DNA from: Klebsiella pneumoniae
GTDB lineage: Bacteria > Myxococcota_A > UBA796 > SXON01
Assembly (NCBI GenBank): GCA_945861635.1
Contig: CAMAWH010000022.1
Span: 1-64,000, forward strand
Length of the DNA stretch: 64,000 bases
Direction: 5' to 3'
Every line of letters begins with the position of its first letter. Position 1 is the first letter of the stretch. A program made the translations under genes and the position numbers. Below, in pieces: positions 17,010 to 25,593 of the stretch. The notes beneath the pieces are model-generated. The model saw only the letters and a program-made list of their open reading frames with translations. It did not search any database and had not been told where the DNA came from.

Positions 17010-17791
17010 GGCGTCAACAGGCCGTATATGGCGACGCGCGCGCCCACGAAGTCGTCGCGACCGCACCGACCCTCGGCGACCGCGATGAGGTCGAAGCCAT
17101 CGGTGCCGCAGACGGGCTCGCCATCCGCCGAGTCGGCGGCGGGGGCCAACTCGACGAACGAGACACCCGCGTAGCCGTCGTCCGCGGCAACCGTGGCGGT
17201 GTACCATCCCTCGCCGCTCAACGCGCTGTCCACGGGGAAGAGTCGGCCGCCCACGTCAAGCACCGGGCCTACGTCGCCGATCGCAACGTCGAACGCCGAC
17301 CACGCGTTGCCCCCCATTCCGTCGAGGTGAAGCGCAATGATCGGCGTGATGCCTTCCTTTCCCGTCCAATTGGTCGCATGCCGCCCCGTTTCCTCAAACT
17401 CCCCGGAGGGCCCCATCCAATGGGTGACGGTGCGATCGTCGAGGCCGAACGCGAAGCTGGCCTGCGTGCCGTCGACGACTCGCGTCACGGACCCGGCCGC
17501 CGGTACCGACGCCCCCGCCGCCACCTCCAGCCGCGCCGACTCCCGCCGTCCCTGCGCGTCGGTGACGGTGGCCGTCGCGATGAATGGTGCGCTCGGTGCG
17601 GCTGTAACAGCCACGTTATCGATCTCCCAGACGATCTCCGGGGGAGAGTGATGCCATAGCCCGTAGCCCGACCACGCGAACGCCCGCAGTTCGCCGTCCG
17701 CCTCCGCGAGTCCGACAATCCGGAAGTCGGTCAAATCGTGGCGATCCTCCGCAAACGGCGTCAGGCAGCCAAGAAGGGAGGCGATGAACAC
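17006..17791 (-). CDS. Lipoprotein coupled to the TonB-dependent receptor
   Basis: From a GTG at 17791 the product is 261 residues and begins MFIASLLGCLTPF, a short signal peptide with lipobox LLGC. The body is beta-rich, with Trp-rich strands (WSGYGLWHHSPPEIVWEIDNV), and carries a late Cys pair (PVCGTDGF and GRCGRDD). A more upstream in-frame start would add about 35 Arg-rich residues and is unlikely. It may be the surface partner of the receptor downstream, as in SusD-like or slam-type arrangements, but no known partner family is recognised. Confidence 0.65.
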   Translation of the reverse strand: MFIASLLGCLTPFAEDRHDLTDFRIVGLAEADGELRAFAWSGYGLWHHSPPEIVWEIDNVAVTAAPSAPFIATATVTDAQGRRESARLEVAAGASVPAAGSVTRVVDGTQASFAFGLDDRTVTHWMGPSGEFEETGRHATNWTGKEGITPIIALHLDGMGGNAWSAFDVAIGDVGPVLDVGGRLFPVDSALSGEGWYTATVAADDGYAGVSFVELAPAADSADGEPVCGTDGFDLIAVAEGRCGRDDFVGARVAIYGLLTP

Positions 17792-17895
17792 GCGCCTGCG
17801 GCGTAACCGGCCGGTCCAATCCCGGCGTGCTTCGAGGCTCGCGGTGGCGGGGCGTGGCGAGAGTCGGATAGGGTGCGGCCCCTTCTGGTGCCACA

Positions 17896-18906
17896 ATGTC
17901 CCTCGATTACCGCGTCCGCTGTTGCCCCGATGGCCTTGTCACGGACCGCCGGCGCCGGATCAAGGTGCTCGACTGCACCATTCGAGACGGCGGGATTTGC
18001 AACAACTGGAAGTTCGACCGCGCGTGGGTGAAACGCACGTTCGAAGCGTTGCAATCGGCGGGTGTTGACTACATGGAAATCGGGTACCGAACACGTGAGG
18101 GCGTGTTCGACCGCGCCAAGGTCGGCGAATGGCGTTTCCTCGAAGAGGACGTGCTCGCGGAAGTCACGGCCGCGCACACGGGAAAGATGAAGATCGCCGC
18201 GATGCTGGACTGCGGAAAGGTCGATCTTACGGACATCAAGCCGCGCGGTGAAACGGTCGTCAACACCATCCGTATCGCGACGTACGCACACCAGATGCCG
18301 GAGGCGCGGAAGCTGCTCGATCGCGCGTTGGAGCTTGGGTATGAAACGTTCATGAATGTCATGGCGGTCAGCACACTGACCCCGGAGCAAGTGGATGCGT
18401 TTCTGGACGAGCTGCGGGTCAGCGGGGTACACAACGTCGCGATCGTCGATTCATTTGGCGCGCTGTTCCCCTACCATGTCGAGCATCTTTTCCGCGTGTA
18501 CCAGAATCGTCTAGGCGAGAAAATCAAGGTCGGGATTCACACCCACAACAACCAGCAGCAAGCCTTCGCCAACAGCATCGCGGCGATTGACGCCGGGGCC
18601 GATTTCGTGGATGCCACCGTGCATGGCATCGGGCGAGGGGCGGGGAATTGTCCGATGGAACTTCTGTTGTTCTATCTTGATAATCCGAAGTACGACGTGC
18701 GCCCGATACTGGAGCTGGTCGACGAATACGCCAGCCTTCGCGACGAATTGCGTTGGGGGTACCACCTGCCGTACGCCATCACGGGTTTCTACAACATGCA
18801 TCCGCGTGCGGGCATTCAGCGCATGGCGCGGCCCGATCGGTACGAGTGCCGAGAGATGTATGAGACCTTTGCCGGGCGGTTCGGTGAAGGTGGCGGGGCC
18901 GAGTAG
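17896..18906 (+). CDS. DRE-TIM metallolyase, 4-hydroxy-2-oxovalerate-aldolase-like
   Basis: This 336-residue TIM-barrel lyase has the DRE motif LDCTIRDGG (about residue 23), IHTHNNQQQAFANS (about residue 215) with metal-binding His residues, and GIGRGAGNCPMELLL (about residue 240), the signature of the HMG-CoA-lyase/oxovalerate-aldolase superfamily. It should cleave or form a C-C bond of a 2-oxo acid with a divalent metal. No partner aldehyde dehydrogenase (needed by the classic DmpG pathway) lies nearby, so the substrate is open. The gene diverges from the lipoprotein/receptor pair. Confidence 0.8.
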   Translation: MSLDYRVRCCPDGLVTDRRRRIKVLDCTIRDGGICNNWKFDRAWVKRTFEALQSAGVDYMEIGYRTREGVFDRAKVGEWRFLEEDVLAEVTAAHTGKMKIAAMLDCGKVDLTDIKPRGETVVNTIRIATYAHQMPEARKLLDRALELGYETFMNVMAVSTLTPEQVDAFLDELRVSGVHNVAIVDSFGALFPYHVEHLFRVYQNRLGEKIKVGIHTHNNQQQAFANSIAAIDAGADFVDATVHGIGRGAGNCPMELLLFYLDNPKYDVRPILELVDEYASLRDELRWGYHLPYAITGFYNMHPRAGIQRMARPDRYECREMYETFAGRFGEGGGAE

Positions 18907-18960
18907 ATCCCACACCCCAGCCGCCTCCTGCTCGGCTGGCGGCCGCGCTCCGTCGAAACG

Positions 18961-19818
18961 GTGCCGGTCTCCGGGCGTGCGCCGACCGCGGAAGCCGGCG
19001 CCTTTTTCCGAGTCGTCCACTGGAATATTCAATTCGGGGCAGGACGCTCTCGGCGCTTCTTCTACGACGGCGGTGACGACGTTTTCGTGCCGCCGACGGA
19101 TGTGCGCGCAACGCTGGCGGCCATGGCGCCCACGCTCGCTACTGCGGATGTTGCGCTCCTGGGCGAGGTTGATCGGGGCAGCGATCGCACCGGCGGAATC
19201 GATGAGATGGGGGCATTTTACTTCCCGGTTCTGGCGAGCACCCCCTACCACCGTGCGTGGGTGCCCTACCCTCCGCAGCGTTGGTTGCGCCGGGTGGACA
19301 TGCACCTTTCCGTCGCAAGTCGATATGCGATCGGCGACGCGGTTCGCACCTCGCTCCCCGCCATGAATGAGCCAATGTGGCGGCGCCGTTTCAATCTCCG
19401 GCGAGCGCTCTTGACGGCCATCCTTCCGGTCTCAGGAGGCGCGCCCCTGCACCTCGCGCTCACCCATTTATCGGCGTTCACCGGGGGGGATGACACGCTT
19501 GCGCGGCAGTGTGACGTGCTCGCGCGGTGGATGAGTACCCGGGAGGAGCGAGGCGAGCGTTTCCTCCTCGCAGGCGATTTGAACCTGCTTGCCCCCGGGG
19601 AGCGCATCGTCGGAGAACCGTCGGACGACGCGATCTCGCCGCTTCTGCGCCGCTTCCGCAGACTCGCGACCGGGCAAACGTACCAACCCTTTAGCAGTGC
19701 CGTGGACCGCACGCTCGACTGGGTGTTCGCGTCGCGCGATCTCGATGTCCGCGCCTGTCACGCCGTCGCTACCGACCTGAGCGACCACCTTCCCATCGTG
19801 ATCGACGTATGTTTGTGA
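18961..19818 (+). CDS. Endonuclease/exonuclease/phosphatase (EEP) family hydrolase
   Basis: About 285 residues. EEP landmarks are present: VVHWNIQFG near residue 19 (metal-binding Asn), ALLGEVDRG (catalytic Glu, about 64), LTHLSAF, LLAGDLNLL (GDxN, about 206) and SDHLPIVIDV at the C-terminus (DH pair). Members hydrolyse phosphodiesters in nucleic acids, phospholipids or inositol phosphates. No signal peptide is evident from the chosen GTG. An in-frame CTG upstream would extend it slightly. It starts 55 bases after the lyase gene and converges with the tautomerase-like gene. Confidence 0.78.
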   Translation: MPVSGRAPTAEAGAFFRVVHWNIQFGAGRSRRFFYDGGDDVFVPPTDVRATLAAMAPTLATADVALLGEVDRGSDRTGGIDEMGAFYFPVLASTPYHRAWVPYPPQRWLRRVDMHLSVASRYAIGDAVRTSLPAMNEPMWRRRFNLRRALLTAILPVSGGAPLHLALTHLSAFTGGDDTLARQCDVLARWMSTREERGERFLLAGDLNLLAPGERIVGEPSDDAISPLLRRFRRLATGQTYQPFSSAVDRTLDWVFASRDLDVRACHAVATDLSDHLPIVIDVCL

Positions 19819-19824
19819 ACCTCC

Positions 19825-19841
19825 GCGCGGGAAAACCGCGC
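19825..19841. terminator. Hairpin between convergent genes
   Basis: GCGCGG and CCGCGC form a perfect six-base stem around a GAAAA loop, between the stop of the EEP gene (19818) and the stop of the tautomerase-like gene (19853). No T-run follows on either strand, so bidirectional termination is plausible but unproven. Confidence 0.4.
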
Positions 19842-19852
19842 CGGACCGGGAG

Positions 19853-20212
19853 CTATCGAACGGCGCCGCCGGCGAAAACGCGGCCCGGCGGGAGTTCGAC
19901 CCAATGCACCCAGACGTCCTCCAACGGCACGCCTAGCGCGTAGGCCGTCGCCTCCGCCGTCGCGACCAGGCCGGCGCGCACGTGCTCGTCGGGGCGCCAC
20001 GCGCGTGCGCGAATCGTCACGAGCGGATTGTGGCCGGAGAATTCCCGGCGTACGTTGTTGCTCACTGCGGCATCCGCCGCAATCCAGTCCACCCAGACCT
20101 CACCCGTAGCGCAGGAAAGGGCTGAGGCGAGCGCCTCCGGAATCGCGACGAGCAGGCGATCGATCCGGGTGATGTCGGGTGGACGCTGCGACTGCACAGT
20201 TACGACGGGCAT
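19853..20212 (-). CDS. Tautomerase-superfamily-like protein
   Basis: This 119-residue protein starts MPVVTVQ, placing a Pro directly after the initiator Met as in 4-oxalocrotonate tautomerase and MIF enzymes, where Pro1 is the catalytic base. It consists of two similar beta-alpha-beta halves: the second starts near NPLVTIRARAW, and each ends in a strand (VWVDWI; VWVHWVELPPGRVFAGG). The length matches MIF/CHMI-like members. Cellular role unknown. Its ATG overlaps the region just upstream of the next plus-strand gene. Confidence 0.6.
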   Translation of the reverse strand: MPVVTVQSQRPPDITRIDRLLVAIPEALASALSCATGEVWVDWIAADAAVSNNVRREFSGHNPLVTIRARAWRPDEHVRAGLVATAEATAYALGVPLEDVWVHWVELPPGRVFAGGAVR

Positions 20213-20258
20213 GGCGCTCCTCGAAAAGGGGTTCGGTACGCCGTGCTATCCTGCTCCT

Positions 20259-22010
20259 GTGGATCCGACCGAACTCGACGTTCCCGAGAGTACTGGACTC
20301 AGTGGAGAGGAAGATTCCTTCCTCGCCGAGGAGCCGCGGCTTGGTTCAAGCGAAAAGGGCATTGCGGCCAACGGTGTCATCCTTTCGCTTTCTCGCGCCG
20401 CGCGGAGCTTCCTCCTCTACGATCCGTCGAATGAGGCCATTCGGCACTTCCTTGATGCACTTCGGAAGACGACAGAAGGCTACCTCGCCCGGTTTGGCGA
20501 TTTGGTTTTGGAGATCCGCCCGTTCGAAATCGTGGCCGCGGGTGAGATTGTCTACCTTGAGCGTGACCGGGAGCGATCCCTGGCGTTCCGCCTCTACCGG
20601 GACGGCGTTCGCAAGCTGACTGTTCATCCGTCTCTGACCTGGCATGAGTCGCTCAAGCTGCTGGAAGTCCTTTCCATCCGGTACAGCGGCGTGCGCCAGA
20701 CGGAAGACGACATGGTCGTGCTCCTTTGGAAGGCTGGATTCCAAAATATCGAGATCGAAGCCGTCGAAGGCTTCGTAGCGGACGAAGAGCACGAAGCCGG
20801 CGAGGGCGGTCAGCAGACGGTGGTGGTGCGCGGCACGGCAACCGTTGAGGCGCCCCCCGATTTCGACCTTCCGATAGGAAAAATCCCCGGGCTCGGGTTG
20901 GTGCGTTTTCTCACGGTTCCCGCGCCGGCACTCGAAGAACTGCAGGCCGAGGACAACACGCAGGCGCTCCCTGAACTCGCCGTTCGCTTGCTGGAGGAAC
21001 TCGTGGCGATGGCGAGCGATCCGGTGGAGCCGGTGGATTTCAACGACGTCCTTCCCCAATTGCGGGAGGTTCGGGATTTCTTGCTGGCGGAGAACCACCT
21101 GGCGCACATTGTGCGCTTGGCCTTTGTTCTTGCTTCCACGACGTTTTCCGATGAACGTTCGGACAGTGAATGCGCGGAATTTCTAAACACCTTCGTCGAT
21201 CAGAACGCGCTCGGGCGGTTCCTGCATGGCGTGGGCCGGGACGCAACGGAGGCGCCGGCCGACATGGTCGCGCTGCTCGATGCCCTTCCTGGAAACCATC
21301 TTCAAACCCTCGTTTCGCTGCTGACGACGGAGCGTGGAGAAGCCAGTCGTCGTGTCGCCCGTTCGCTCATCGAACGGTATGTGCCCCTGAATGGGGAGTG
21401 GCTCGTCAATTATCTGACGACGGCGGACGCGGCGGTTGCGGTCGAGCTCCTGCGGACGCTCGCAATTTCCGATCAGGCCCGCGCGCTTGACGCAGTGGCC
21501 CGATTGGCCGACCGCGGAGAGGTGGAGATTCAGCTGGAGGTCCTGGCCACGCTGGAGTCGATGTTGACGGGGCCGGTAGCATCCCGTCTACTGCAGGCCT
21601 ACGTCGGATCTGTGCACGAGGAGGTCCGCATTCGCTCGCTCGATCAGGTCGGTCGTCGCGAGGTCCATGCGTCGTTTGGGCCGCTGGTCGCCCGCGTCAA
21701 ACGTGAGGCGCCCTTGCGACTCGAACATCGTGAGGCGGAATCGTTTGGTATTGCCCTGGCGCGCGTGGACCCCGTCGCGGCCATGGCGACGTTTCGCGAC
21801 TGGATTAAACCGCGTGGCTTCTTCTCGACGGTGGTGCCGGGCGCCGCGATGTTGCAGTGGGTTGCCGTGTCCGGGCTTGCCCTGCTTCCGGGAGATGAGC
21901 CGGAGGCATTGATCAAATACGCATCGGAGCGCGGAGGCAGCGAATTGCACGGACACTGTGTTGCGAGCATGGTTAAACGCCGGCGCCTCGCGCGCGGGAA
22001 GGCCACATGA
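20259..22010 (+). CDS. Conserved helical protein upstream of an HD-GYP-like gene
   Basis: This 583-residue cytoplasmic protein is mostly helical. The N-terminal 90 residues (LSRAARSFLLYDPSNEAIRHFLDAL) form a domain that also appears, in related form, at the start of the next gene (LLRLTHIHSPDNHAF). The C-terminal half has HEAT-like repeats. The stop overlaps the ATG of the HD-GYP-like gene (ATGA), so the two products probably act together. I chose the GTG at 20259: extended -10 TGCTATCCT ends six bases before it, implying a leaderless mRNA. An ATG at 20211 is possible but lacks a ribosome binding site. Family not recognised. Confidence 0.7.
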   Translation: MDPTELDVPESTGLSGEEDSFLAEEPRLGSSEKGIAANGVILSLSRAARSFLLYDPSNEAIRHFLDALRKTTEGYLARFGDLVLEIRPFEIVAAGEIVYLERDRERSLAFRLYRDGVRKLTVHPSLTWHESLKLLEVLSIRYSGVRQTEDDMVVLLWKAGFQNIEIEAVEGFVADEEHEAGEGGQQTVVVRGTATVEAPPDFDLPIGKIPGLGLVRFLTVPAPALEELQAEDNTQALPELAVRLLEELVAMASDPVEPVDFNDVLPQLREVRDFLLAENHLAHIVRLAFVLASTTFSDERSDSECAEFLNTFVDQNALGRFLHGVGRDATEAPADMVALLDALPGNHLQTLVSLLTTERGEASRRVARSLIERYVPLNGEWLVNYLTTADAAVAVELLRTLAISDQARALDAVARLADRGEVEIQLEVLATLESMLTGPVASRLLQAYVGSVHEEVRIRSLDQVGRREVHASFGPLVARVKREAPLRLEHREAESFGIALARVDPVAAMATFRDWIKPRGFFSTVVPGAAMLQWVAVSGLALLPGDEPEALIKYASERGGSELHGHCVASMVKRRRLARGKAT

Positions 22011-23425
22011 CAGACGACGCAACCGATCTCCTTGGCGATGCCCAGGCGGGCATTGGCCGGGCTCTTGAGTCAGCCCGTGCGGGTGAGGATCGCGCGCTGG
22101 CCCAGCAGGTCCGGGAGTCTGGAGAGCAGTTCGTTCGCTTGATGACCGGCCTTTTACGCCTGACCCACATCCACTCCCCCGACAACCACGCGTTCGACCA
22201 GCCGACGGGTGATCTCGCGAGCACGATGGTCCGGCTTGAGCGCTTGCTCGGGCAAATTCAACTTGTGTGCGTGGAAGGACAGATATACGTCAACGACATC
22301 CGCATCCGCATGGACGACCGGATGGGTGGACACGCCGAGCTGGGTGTCGACCTCGCGCGCCACTCCTGCGGCGGGCTTCAGTTCCAGCGCCCGTTGGAGG
22401 GGAGCGAACTGCGGAAGCTCATCGACATCCTTTCCCGCGCCCCTTCGGCAGAGCGGCCATTGACGGCCCTGCAAGATGGGTTGAAGGCAGCTGGACTGGA
22501 GTCCATCAGTGCGAACGGCCTCTATCGGCTGCGGTTGACCGGTGAAACCGCCGTAGCGCGCGAGGACAAGGAGCTTCGGCAAACGCTGGATCGCGCCGCG
22601 GGCCTGGTTGCCGACGCATGGGACAACATGTCGGCTTCGCGCGTGCCGAATCCGCTACCGATTCGGCGCATGGTCAACGACATCGTCGATGCTGCCGCCA
22701 GCGTCGATCTCTTCAAAGAAGAGGAAGAGGCCATGTTTTCGGGGAGCGAGTCCTCTCCCCATGCCCGCCACTCCTTGCGCGTCTGTACCGTTTCCGTTAT
22801 GATTGGGCGTGAAGTTGGCCTTTCATCTGCACAACTAGCGGATCTTGGTGTTGCGGCGATGTATCACGACGTGGGGTACGCCGCGCGGGAGGATGGGTTC
22901 GCCCCGCCGTTTGAACGCCACGGTACGGCCGGCGCCCGATTGTTACTGAAGCAACGCGGCTTTCATCAGGCCAAGCTGAAGCGCATGCTTACGGCCATAG
23001 AGCACCACCGGCCATTCGGGTGGATGAATCCTGGCGGGGAATATCGGCGTCCAACGCTGTACGCGCGCATCGTCCGTATCGCAGAGGACTTCGACACGTA
23101 CACGCGGGCCCGCGCAGGCGGTGCCATTTACGGACCAGCGGAAGCGCTCGCGCGCATGGCGACGCTCTCCGGCTCGGTATACGATCCGCAGCTTTTCCAG
23201 CTCTTCGTCAATCGCATCGGGCCCTTTCCCCCAGGAACCGTGTTGAAGCTCCGGGACGGGCGTGTCGTCGTGTCCGTGAGCGGCGCCAGGGATAAGGCTC
23301 GGTTTTCGCGCCCGCTCTGCCGCATCGTCCACCGCGCGGACGGGTCGAGTCCGGAGGAGGCGATAGAGGTGGATCTGGCGTTAGAAGGGGCCATCTCCGA
23401 GGTCATGCTCGCTCGCGGTCGGTAA
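22007..23425 (+). CDS. HD-GYP-type domain protein with degenerate GYP motif
   Basis: This 472-residue protein has an N-terminal helical domain resembling the partner gene upstream and a C-terminal HD domain (about residues 245-420). The HD motif is in AMYHDVGYA, EHHRP follows where HD-GYP proteins have HHE, and IAEDFDTYT is the conserved downstream Asp motif. The GYP tripeptide itself is missing (WMNPGGEY in its place). HD-GYP enzymes hydrolyse cyclic di-GMP; with the altered loop this one may be inactive or use another substrate. The segment PPGTVLKLRDGRVVVV is a typical HD-GYP tail. Confidence 0.75.
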   Translation: MTDDATDLLGDAQAGIGRALESARAGEDRALAQQVRESGEQFVRLMTGLLRLTHIHSPDNHAFDQPTGDLASTMVRLERLLGQIQLVCVEGQIYVNDIRIRMDDRMGGHAELGVDLARHSCGGLQFQRPLEGSELRKLIDILSRAPSAERPLTALQDGLKAAGLESISANGLYRLRLTGETAVAREDKELRQTLDRAAGLVADAWDNMSASRVPNPLPIRRMVNDIVDAAASVDLFKEEEEAMFSGSESSPHARHSLRVCTVSVMIGREVGLSSAQLADLGVAAMYHDVGYAAREDGFAPPFERHGTAGARLLLKQRGFHQAKLKRMLTAIEHHRPFGWMNPGGEYRRPTLYARIVRIAEDFDTYTRARAGGAIYGPAEALARMATLSGSVYDPQLFQLFVNRIGPFPPGTVLKLRDGRVVVSVSGARDKARFSRPLCRIVHRADGSSPEEAIEVDLALEGAISEVMLARGR

Positions 23426-24618
23426 TGGACGCAGAGGCTTTTCACCTTGTCGTTCACGAGGAGCGACTGCCGAATGGCATGCGCGTCGTCTGTCATCCTG
23501 ACCCGCGGGCCGGGCGCGTGCTCGCGGGCGTGGGCTTCGGCGTCGGGGCGGGCGAGGATCCGCCGGATCAACAGGGCCTTGCGCACCTGATCGAGCATCT
23601 CGTCTTTCGCGTCGATGGCTTCGAGCGTCGCCTCGCGGCGGTTGGCGGGACGAGCAACGGCTGGACCGACCACGACAGGACCGTGCTTTGGGCGGCGGCG
23701 CCGATTGCCGCGTTGGATCTCGTGGTTCGCTGGGCGGGATGGGAGGTCATGCGCGGGGAATGGGGCGACGGTGAAGTCGAGGGCGAGCGTCAGGTGGTTG
23801 CGACGGAGCAGGCTGGATTGGTGGATCGCGCACACGCTCGCGACCGGGAGCGGGTCGCGTCCATCCTCTGGGGAGAGCACCCGTATGGGCGGAGCGTTCA
23901 CGGCGTTCCAACCTCTACTGCGGAGGCAACGCGGGCATTCCGGAGGGAGTGGTACACGCCTGCTCATGCGACGTTGGTCGTGGCTGGGGCGGTTGATCCC
24001 GAGGTGGCGATGGCGACAATCCGGCGGGTGGTCTGGGACGAAGGGTGGGCAACGCTGGACGGCGACGTGCAGGGGGCGACGTTGGCATCCGAAGCACCGC
24101 CGCCTCCGGCCGTTGCTGCGCCGCCGCAACGCATCTGGCTCCCCGATGACGTGGGTGATACCTCCCTACTCGCCGCGTGGCGTACGGTATCGCAATCCGA
24201 CGTCGTCCGGCCGGCTTTCGACATCCTGGCGGCGTTGATCGGGGCAGAAACAGCCAACGCCCGGTGGGGCGGTAGTTTTCTGATCGTCGGGGAGCGTCCG
24301 CGGGACCTCGCTCGCGCGCGCCGGAGGCTCTTGCTCCCGTATGCATCGACACAGCTGGATGACGTCCGGGCGGACATGGCGCTTCGTTGGGCGCGCGCGC
24401 TGGACGGAGTCGTAGGACGCGCCCAGTCCCTGCTGACCTGCGAACTTGCCACAGGGGAGCCGGATTGTCTGCCGGCGGAGTGGGCGGGGTACGCGGCGGT
24501 GACGCCCGACGATGTGGCCGCGGTCGCCGCGCGCTTGCGTCCGGAGCCGGATGTGCTTCTCGCGGTGGTGCCCGCCTCGGTGGGCCGCGCACCTCTGCCA
24601 CGGATGGACCGGTGGTAG
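23425..24618 (+). CDS. M16 zinc metallopeptidase, active subunit
   Basis: This 397-residue M16 peptidase carries the inverted zinc motif HLIEH (HxxEH) in GLAHLIEHLVF (about residue 55), the downstream Glu region VEGERQVVATEQ (about 125-136) and SNGWTDHDRT. These are the features of the catalytic half of processing-peptidase-like proteins. No signal peptide is visible. The gene overlaps the HD-GYP-like gene at TAATG, and the next gene encodes a second, HxxEH-less M16-type half, so the pair probably forms a heterodimer as in bacterial PqqL/MPP-like systems. Confidence 0.85.
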   Translation: MDAEAFHLVVHEERLPNGMRVVCHPDPRAGRVLAGVGFGVGAGEDPPDQQGLAHLIEHLVFRVDGFERRLAAVGGTSNGWTDHDRTVLWAAAPIAALDLVVRWAGWEVMRGEWGDGEVEGERQVVATEQAGLVDRAHARDRERVASILWGEHPYGRSVHGVPTSTAEATRAFRREWYTPAHATLVVAGAVDPEVAMATIRRVVWDEGWATLDGDVQGATLASEAPPPPAVAAPPQRIWLPDDVGDTSLLAAWRTVSQSDVVRPAFDILAALIGAETANARWGGSFLIVGERPRDLARARRRLLLPYASTQLDDVRADMALRWARALDGVVGRAQSLLTCELATGEPDCLPAEWAGYAAVTPDDVAAVAARLRPEPDVLLAVVPASVGRAPLPRMDRW

Positions 24619-25586
24619 TCACGCTCCTGACCCTCGCTGGGGGCGCCGTGTTGACGACCATGGTCGTACCAGATGCTACATTTGCAAGGGTTGAACTTCG
24701 CCTATATGCGTCGTCGATTCCAATCGCGCGCGCGATTCTGCCCTCGCGCGTCCCCGGAGCGTCCATCCACGTCGATATCGATGGGGACGGTCTGTTCGTT
24801 CGTATCGACGCCACGCCGGAACGTTTGCCCGACGCCCTTGACGCGGCAGTTCAGGCGATTTTGCGCCCTCACCGTCGACCCGCGCGGGCCGCCTGTCTGC
24901 GGCGCGCACGCGACGTGGACTTCAGCCCGGACGGGTTTCACGACCGCCTGGTGCAGCGCGCAACCGCTGGGTTGTCGGAGGATTGTCGCGACGCGCGCCG
25001 GGTCGCGATGCGGCGTGCAGGCGCTGCGCTTGCTTCCGCGCCCCTCGCGGCCGTGGCCGTCGGAAACGTTGACGCTGGCGAGGTCCTCGCGCATCTGGCC
25101 CCGCTTGGACCACACGCGAACTGGCGCGCTCCAGCCGCCCGCGGAGTCCCTGACTGCAGCGAATCCGAGCGGTTTCCGGGGGCGACACGGTCACGCGTAA
25201 CGCTCGCCTGGGCGAGTGCTGGAGCGGACGACGCGCTGCGCGACGCGGTGCTCGCCGATGGCTACTCATCCCGCGTTTCCACACGTTTGCGGCAAGAGGT
25301 GGGGTTGGTCTACGCGGTCACGTACGCGCGGTCTGGGGGCGTCGCTACCGCCACCGCAGAGGCGGAGCCCGGAAAGGAAGGCGTGGTCGAGTTCGAAATG
25401 CGGCAAGAGTTGCTCCGTGCGCTTTCGCCGGCGGACATCGAGATTGCCCAAACACGGTTGGCGGCGCGCGTGGCGTCTGCTGGCGACTCGGTGGCTTCTC
25501 TCGCGGACAACCTTTGGAACCCGCCGGGCGTGATTCCGTCCGCTGCGCCCGCGACGCTCTGTGGCGTCGTTACCACGGGCCAGTAG
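24612..25586 (+). CDS. M16-like non-catalytic partner subunit
   Basis: The 324-residue product from a GTG at 24612 overlaps the stop of the active M16 gene by seven bases. It keeps M16 fold traces such as DGYSSRVSTRLRQEVGLVYAV (late domain, with the Arg/Tyr region that binds substrate in active partners) but has no HxxEH. The expected role is substrate binding in a heterodimer with the preceding subunit. Compared with a normal ~400-residue half it is somewhat short at the N-terminus. It converges with the kinase gene, leaving seven bases between stops. Confidence 0.72.
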   Translation: MVVTLLTLAGGAVLTTMVVPDATFARVELRLYASSIPIARAILPSRVPGASIHVDIDGDGLFVRIDATPERLPDALDAAVQAILRPHRRPARAACLRRARDVDFSPDGFHDRLVQRATAGLSEDCRDARRVAMRRAGAALASAPLAAVAVGNVDAGEVLAHLAPLGPHANWRAPAARGVPDCSESERFPGATRSRVTLAWASAGADDALRDAVLADGYSSRVSTRLRQEVGLVYAVTYARSGGVATATAEAEPGKEGVVEFEMRQELLRALSPADIEIAQTRLAARVASAGDSVASLADNLWNPPGVIPSAAPATLCGVVTTGQ

Positions 25587-25593
25587 AGCCGGG

